Source: Bordetella parapertussis | Lineage (GTDB): Bacteria > Pseudomonadota > Gammaproteobacteria > Burkholderiales > Burkholderiaceae | NCBI GenBank assembly: GCA_945901665.1 | Contig: CAMDLJ010000058.1 | Span: 1-10,617 of the forward strand | Length of the DNA: 10,617 nucleotides | Direction: 5' to 3' | Part shown: positions 7,348 to 10,617 of the stretch, in pieces | Numbering within the stretch: the stretch's first letter is position 1 | How the letters are laid out: the number at the start of each line of letters is the position of its first letter | Notes under the pieces: model-generated | Told to the model about the DNA's origin: nothing | Databases searched by the model: none | Seen by the model: only the letters and a program-made list of their open reading frames with translations | Translations under genes and position numbers: made by a program

Positions 7348-9264
7348 TCAGGCCGTGGACGCAGCTGGTTTGGTGGTCGCCGCTGCGTTTCCGCCACCGT
7401 CACCGCCCGACGGGGGCGGTGTGCGCGCCACCCAGTCTTTGTGGGGGCTTGGTGTCCGACCGGCCATGATGTCATTGAGTTGGTCGCTGTCAATGGTTTC
7501 CCACTCCAGCAAGGCATTGGCCATGGCGTGAATCTTGTCTTGGTTGTCCTCAATCAATTGGCGCGCCAAGGCGTACTGGCGGTCAATGATGCTGCGCACC
7601 TCGGCATCGACCTTTTGCATGGTGGCCTCGCTCATATTCGTGGTTTTGGTGACCGAGCGGCCCAAAAACACCTCGCCTTCGTTTTCAGCATAGACCATGG
7701 GGCCCAAGGCCAAGGACATGCCGTAGCGCATCACCATGTCCCGCGCGATTTGGGTGGCACGCTCGAAATCATTGCTCGCGCCCGTGGTCATTTGCTTCAT
7801 GAACACTTCTTCGGCGATGCGCCCACCAAACAACATGCTGATTTGGTTGAGCATGTATTCGCTGTCGTAGCTGTAGCGGTCTTTCTCTGGCAAGCTCATG
7901 GTCACGCCCAGGGCGCGTCCACGCGGAATGATGGTGACTTTGTGCACTGGATCGCACTTGGGCAGCAACTTGCCAATCAAGGCATGGCCCGACTCGTGAT
8001 AGGCCGTGTTGCGCCGCTCTTCCTCAGGCATGACCATGCTTTTGCGCTCGGGGCCCATGAGGATTTTGTCTTTGGCTTTCTCAAAGTCTTGCATCTCCAC
8101 CACGCGGGCATTGCGCCGTGCGGCCATGAGCGCGGCTTCGTTGCACAAATTGGCCAAATCGGCCCCGCTCATGCCTGGGGTGCCACGGGCAATCACAGCC
8201 GCGTTGACGTCTTGGCTCAAGGGCACTTTGCGCATGTGCACATTGAGGATTTGCTCGCGTCCACGGATGTCGGGCAGGGTCACATAGACCTGGCGGTCAA
8301 AACGACCTGGGCGCAACAAGGCAGCGTCCAAGATGTCGGGGCGGTTGGTGGCCGCCACCACGATCACGCCCAAATTGGTTTCAAAGCCGTCCATCTCGAC
8401 CAGCATTTGGTTCAGGGTTTGCTCGCGCTCGTCATTGCCCCCACCCAAGCCGGCACCGCGTTGGCGACCCACAGCGTCGATTTCGTCAATGAAGATGATG
8501 CAGGGTGCGTTTTTCTTGGCGTTTTCGAACATGTCGCGCACGCGGGCCGCACCCACGCCAACAAACATCTCTACAAAATCAGAACCTGAAATGCTGAAAA
8601 AAGGCACTTTGGCCTCACCTGCAATGCCCTTGGCCAACAAGGTCTTACCCGTGCCGGGGGGGCCAACCAGCAATAAGCCGCGGGGAATGCGACCGCCCAG
8701 TTTTTGGAATTTTTGCGGGTCTTTCAAGAAGTCGACCACCTCTTTGACTTCTTCTTTGGCCTCGTCGCAACCGGCCACATCGGCAAAGGTCACGGTGTTG
8801 TTGTTTTCATCGAGCATGCGCGCCTTGCTTTTGCCAAAGCTGAAAGCACCGCCCTTGCCGCCGCCTTGCATTTGGCGCATGAAATAGACCCACACCCCAA
8901 TGAGCAGCAGCATCGGGCCCCAGCTGACCAGCAAGGTCATGAGCAAGGAGCCTTCTTCACGCGGTTTGACATCGAACTTGACGTTGTTGGCGATCAGGTC
9001 GCCGACCAAGCCACGGTCGAGATAAGTGGCGGTGGTGCGCACCTTGCGGTCATCGTTGGTGATGGCAACGATCTCGGTGCCGCCTTGGCCCTCTTGGATG
9101 GTGGCGGTTTTGATGCGCTTGCTGCGCACCTCGTCCAAGAATTCAGAATAGCCCAAGTACCCAGAGCCGGGGCCAGCAGACTTGTCAAATTGTTTGAACA
9201 CGGTGAACAGCACCAGGGCAATCACCAACCAAACTGCGATTTTAGAAAACCATTGATTGTTCAA
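7348..9264 (-). CDS. ftsH: ATP-dependent zinc metalloprotease FtsH
   Basis: This 638-residue inner-membrane AAA+ protease degrades misassembled membrane proteins and, in E. coli, the heat-shock sigma factor and LpxC. It has two membrane segments at about 7-25 and 108-128 flanking a periplasmic domain. The AAA module has Walker A GPPGTGKT at 201-208, the pore FVG at 234-236, Walker B IIFIDEID at 256-263 and the second region of homology [20 protein letters not shown]. The zinc motif is HESGH at 423-427, with Asp499 in [12 protein letters not shown] as the likely third ligand. I start it at TTG 9262-9264 because the protein then begins with the family N-terminus [12 protein letters not shown] and GGAG lies six bases before; a GTG one codon earlier is the alternative. 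Starting at the ATG at 9373-9375 would add 37 atypical residues. The C-terminus is a glycine-, proline- and alanine-rich tail. Confidence 0.98.
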   Translation of the reverse strand: MNNQWFSKIAVWLVIALVLFTVFKQFDKSAGPGSGYLGYSEFLDEVRSKRIKTATIQEGQGGTEIVAITNDDRKVRTTATYLDRGLVGDLIANNVKFDVKPREEGSLLMTLLVSWGPMLLLIGVWVYFMRQMQGGGKGGAFSFGKSKARMLDENNNTVTFADVAGCDEAKEEVKEVVDFLKDPQKFQKLGGRIPRGLLLVGPPGTGKTLLAKGIAGEAKVPFFSISGSDFVEMFVGVGAARVRDMFENAKKNAPCIIFIDEIDAVGRQRGAGLGGGNDEREQTLNQMLVEMDGFETNLGVIVVAATNRPDILDAALLRPGRFDRQVYVTLPDIRGREQILNVHMRKVPLSQDVNAAVIARGTPGMSGADLANLCNEAALMAARRNARVVEMQDFEKAKDKILMGPERKSMVMPEEERRNTAYHESGHALIGKLLPKCDPVHKVTIIPRGRALGVTMSLPEKDRYSYDSEYMLNQISMLFGGRIAEEVFMKQMTTGASNDFERATQIARDMVMRYGMSLALGPMVYAENEGEVFLGRSVTKTTNMSEATMQKVDAEVRSIIDRQYALARQLIEDNQDKIHAMANALLEWETIDSDQLNDIMAGRTPSPHKDWVARTPPPSGGDGGGNAAATTKPAASTA

Positions 9265-9274
9265 CACATACTCC
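9262..9274 (-). promoter_or_regulatory. ribosome binding site and UUG start of ftsH
   Basis: The coding strand reads GGAG (9271-9274), then TATGTG, then TTG (9262-9264). GGAG is six bases from the TTG but only three from the in-frame GTG, which favours TTG as the initiator. An out-of-frame ATG TGT TGA overlaps this start, but its ATG is one base from the GGAG and so is poorly placed. Confidence 0.6.
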
Positions 9275-9322
9275 GAGAAGTTACACCCAAGCCCCCAAGC
9301 GGGTCCGAGGAAGATTGAGACC

Positions 9323-9328
9323 ATTTTA
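9323..9328 (-). promoter_or_regulatory. possible -10 element of an ftsH promoter
   Basis: TAAAAT on the minus strand matches TATAAT at five of six positions and lies 59 bases before the ftsH start, just downstream of the palindrome. No good -35 hexamer stands 16-18 bases upstream, so the promoter would need an activator or is not real. I did not find a clean sigma-32 promoter in this leader. Confidence 0.25.
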
Positions 9329-9339
9329 GGCTTTTCAAT

Positions 9340-9361
9340 CCCCCTTGGACGTCCATGGGGG
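9340..9361. repeat. 22 bp near-perfect palindrome in the ftsH leader
   Basis: The stretch reads CCCCC-T-TGGAC-GTCCA-T-GGGGG: both arms pair completely except for one T-T mismatch on each side of the central ten bases. It lies 76 bases before the ftsH start and just upstream of the possible -10 element. With no spacer at its centre and no T-run after it, it looks more like a dimeric operator than a terminator, although in RNA it could fold with an ACGT loop. No regulator is recognisable from the motif. Confidence 0.5.
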
Positions 9362-9447
9362 TAAACCGAAGGCAAAGGGGTGAAACAAGGGCTTTTTCAG
9401 ATGGGAATTTCATTCGGAAATGACCCAAAACCCAACAATTCCAAGGC

Positions 9448-10110
9448 TCAGGGCGGGGTGATCAAACCCAAACCGACCAAAAAGGTTTCTGATGACTTGT
9501 CCCGACTGGCCTTGGGCTTGATGGGCTTGACCTGCTTGAAATGGGCTTTGAACAACTTCACCCATTGGTCGTAACCACTGCCATGGAACACCTTGACCAC
9601 CAAGGCCCCTTGGGGTTTTAAATGGTGCTGACAAAAATCCAGGGCCAGTTCGACCAGGTGCTCAATGCGGGCCGAATCCACTGCGGGCAGCCCAGACAAG
9701 TTGGGCGCCATGTCCGACACCACCACGTCGGCCTGGCGGCCATCCAGGGCCAGCGCCAAGGCCTCAAGCACGGCGTCTTCACGCAAATCGCCCTGCAAAA
9801 ACTGCACGCCTTCAATGGGCTCCATGGGCAACAAATCCATCGCAATGATGGTGCCTTGGAGTTCGCCCATGGCCGCGCCATGGGGCGACAAGCGCCGGCG
9901 CAAGTATTGGCTCCATGCGCCAGGCGCGCTGCCCAAGTCAACCAGCACCTGGCCGGGCTTGATCAAGCCCAGGGTTTCATCGATTTCTTTGAGCTTGTAG
10001 GCAGCACGGGCGCGAAAACCTTCTTTTTGTGCCAACTTGACGTAGGGGTCGTTGACATGGTCGTTGAGCCACGACTTATTGACTTTTTTGCTTTTGGTTT
10101 TGATTTTCAT
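9448..10110 (-). CDS. rlmE: 23S rRNA (uridine(2552)-2'-O)-methyltransferase
   Basis: This 220-residue RlmE (FtsJ/RrmJ) methylates the 2'-OH of U2552 in the A loop of 23S rRNA in the late large subunit, using S-adenosylmethionine. The SAM-binding motif [14 protein letters not shown] is at 57-70. The catalytic tetrad is complete: Lys39 in [10 protein letters not shown], Asp133 in [11 protein letters not shown], Lys173 in VVKVFHGSG and Glu208 in KSSETFLVG, each shifted only a few residues from E. coli Lys38, Asp124, Lys164 and Glu199. The N-terminus is lysine-rich, as expected for an RNA-binding enzyme. The ATG at 10108-10110 has an AGG about eight bases upstream. It diverges from yhbY over 32 bp and precedes ftsH by 183 bp, the same neighbourhood as in E. 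coli. Confidence 0.98.
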   Translation of the reverse strand: MKIKTKSKKVNKSWLNDHVNDPYVKLAQKEGFRARAAYKLKEIDETLGLIKPGQVLVDLGSAPGAWSQYLRRRLSPHGAAMGELQGTIIAMDLLPMEPIEGVQFLQGDLREDAVLEALALALDGRQADVVVSDMAPNLSGLPAVDSARIEHLVELALDFCQHHLKPQGALVVKVFHGSGYDQWVKLFKAHFKQVKPIKPKASRDKSSETFLVGLGLITPP

Positions 10111-10142
10111 GGGCCAGCCTGGGTCAGGGGATAATACCCGCC
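10111..10142. promoter_or_regulatory. divergent rlmE/yhbY promoter region
   Basis: Only 32 bp separate the two start codons. The AT core at 10130-10136 reads GATAAT on the plus strand (five of six to TATAAT) and TATTAT on the minus strand (five of six), so one core could serve as -10 for both directions. The minus promoter would start near 10124, giving rlmE a leader of about 14 bases. The plus promoter would start almost at the yhbY ATG. The -35 hexamers are poor on both sides (GTGAGA for rlmE at long spacing), so this is a tentative call. Confidence 0.35.
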
Positions 10143-10616
10143 ATGCCAGCCATTTTTCTCACCCCCGCACAGCGCAAAGAACAACGCGCCCTCGCCCACC
10201 ACCTGGATCCGGTGGTGATGGTTGGCAACGATGGTTTGACCGCATCGGTGCAAAAAGAAGTGGACGCCGCCCTACATGCCCATGGGCTGATCAAAATTCG
10301 CGTTTTGGGCGACGACCGTGCAGCGCGCGAAGCCATGCTGCAGCAACTGTCTGAATCTTTGAGCGCCGCGCCGATTCAACACATAGGCAAATTGCTGGTG
10401 TTGTGGCGGCCCAAGGCAGAGAAAAAGCGCGTTATTGATGAGGACCGCATGCCGGGCCCACGCGAGGTCAAGGTGCTGAAATACAGCAGCCGAGGCGGCC
10501 AGCGGCCTGAGGTCAAACGCTTGCAAGTGCTGGGCAATCAGCGATTGACGGCTGGCGGCCAAGTCAAACGGGCCAAGCCCAAGCAACGCTCGATCAAGAA
10601 AACCAGCCAAAGCTGA
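10143..10616 (+). CDS. yhbY: YhbY-like CRM-domain RNA-binding protein
   Basis: This is a 157-residue YhbY-type protein with one CRM domain at about residues 5-90. It aligns with E. coli YhbY, which associates with pre-50S ribosomal particles. [20 protein letters not shown] at the start, the RNA-binding GxxG loop GNDG at 28-31 followed by LT, and [11 protein letters not shown] at 80-90 are the family landmarks. E. coli YhbY has 97 residues. Here a tail of about 67 residues follows, dense in lysine and arginine and likely disordered, which could add nonspecific rRNA contacts. The ATG at 10143-10145 has no close Shine-Dalgarno sequence; GGGG at 10127-10130 is twelve bases away, and a -10-like GATAAT sits where transcription would begin nearly at the ATG. 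The stop at 10614-10616 is one base from the window end. It is the only plus-strand gene and diverges from rlmE. Confidence 0.94.
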   Translation: MPAIFLTPAQRKEQRALAHHLDPVVMVGNDGLTASVQKEVDAALHAHGLIKIRVLGDDRAAREAMLQQLSESLSAAPIQHIGKLLVLWRPKAEKKRVIDEDRMPGPREVKVLKYSSRGGQRPEVKRLQVLGNQRLTAGGQVKRAKPKQRSIKKTSQS

Positions 10617-10617
10617 G

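Noticed and set aside
7441..8589. Plus-strand open frame of 382 codons opposite ftsH
   Set aside because: Antisense to the intact AAA and protease domains, no domain of its own and unusual His and Ala content.
9265..9375. A 37-residue N-terminal extension of FtsH starting at the ATG at 9373-9375
   Set aside because: The extension is not FtsH-like and runs across the palindrome and the possible -10 element; the TTG with its GGAG gives the family N-terminus.
9302..9420. Sigma-32-like promoter for ftsH (CCCTTG and CCCCCAT elements)
   Set aside because: The elements exist but are about 22 bases apart, too far for a sigma-32 promoter, and the -35 lacks the GAA part.
9380..9574. Plus-strand 64-codon frame at the end of rlmE
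   Set aside because: Most of it is antisense to the conserved rlmE C-terminus; no independent support.

Overview
The window looks like ordinary chromosomal housekeeping DNA from a GC-rich betaproteobacterium of the order Burkholderiales, most likely family Comamonadaceae (Limnohabitans- or Rhodoferax-like). I infer this from the protein sequences (FtsH beginning [16 protein letters not shown], the PPK1 and DHPS variants) and from the gene order yhbY / rlmE-ftsH-folP-glmM. No tRNA, rRNA, CRISPR array, insertion sequence, phage gene or evident recent transfer is visible, and I found no unknown defence or mobile system.

Layout. Ten complete genes fill almost all of the window; nine lie on the minus strand and are read from right to left. 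At the right edge yhbY (plus strand, ribosome-associated CRM-domain RNA-binding protein) diverges from rlmE (23S rRNA 2'-O-methyltransferase) across only 32 bp. After a 183 bp leader with a striking palindrome comes ftsH (AAA+ membrane protease, apparently with a UUG start), then folP (dihydropteroate synthase) 8 bp on and glmM (phosphoglucosamine mutase) 28 bp on. ftsH-folP-glmM therefore looks like one transcription unit. A 212 bp AT-rich gap with a good Pho box separates glmM from ppk (polyphosphate kinase 1). ppk is followed after 3 bp by sixA (phosphohistidine phosphatase), so ppk-sixA looks like a phosphate-starvation-controlled pair. Then follow phhB (pterin-4a-carbinolamine dehydratase), an amidase-signature enzyme and a small MAPEG-family membrane protein, with gaps of 80, 31 and 70 bp. 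Positions 1-120 hold no gene I can assign.

How the genes fit together. The right half is the conserved bacterial growth block: ribosome maturation (YhbY, RlmE), membrane-protein and heat-shock-factor turnover (FtsH), folate (FolP) and cell-wall amino sugar synthesis (GlmM). The middle is phosphate storage (PPK1) with a histidine-phosphate phosphatase. The left part is a looser set of metabolic genes without an obvious common pathway.

The points worth a second look are regulatory or organisational. They are the Pho box in front of ppk-sixA at a junction where many Burkholderiales carry the pst-pho genes, the 22 bp palindrome and UUG start of ftsH, the overlapping -10 elements between yhbY and rlmE, a 12 bp tandem duplication abutting the phhB start, and the basic C-terminal tail of YhbY.
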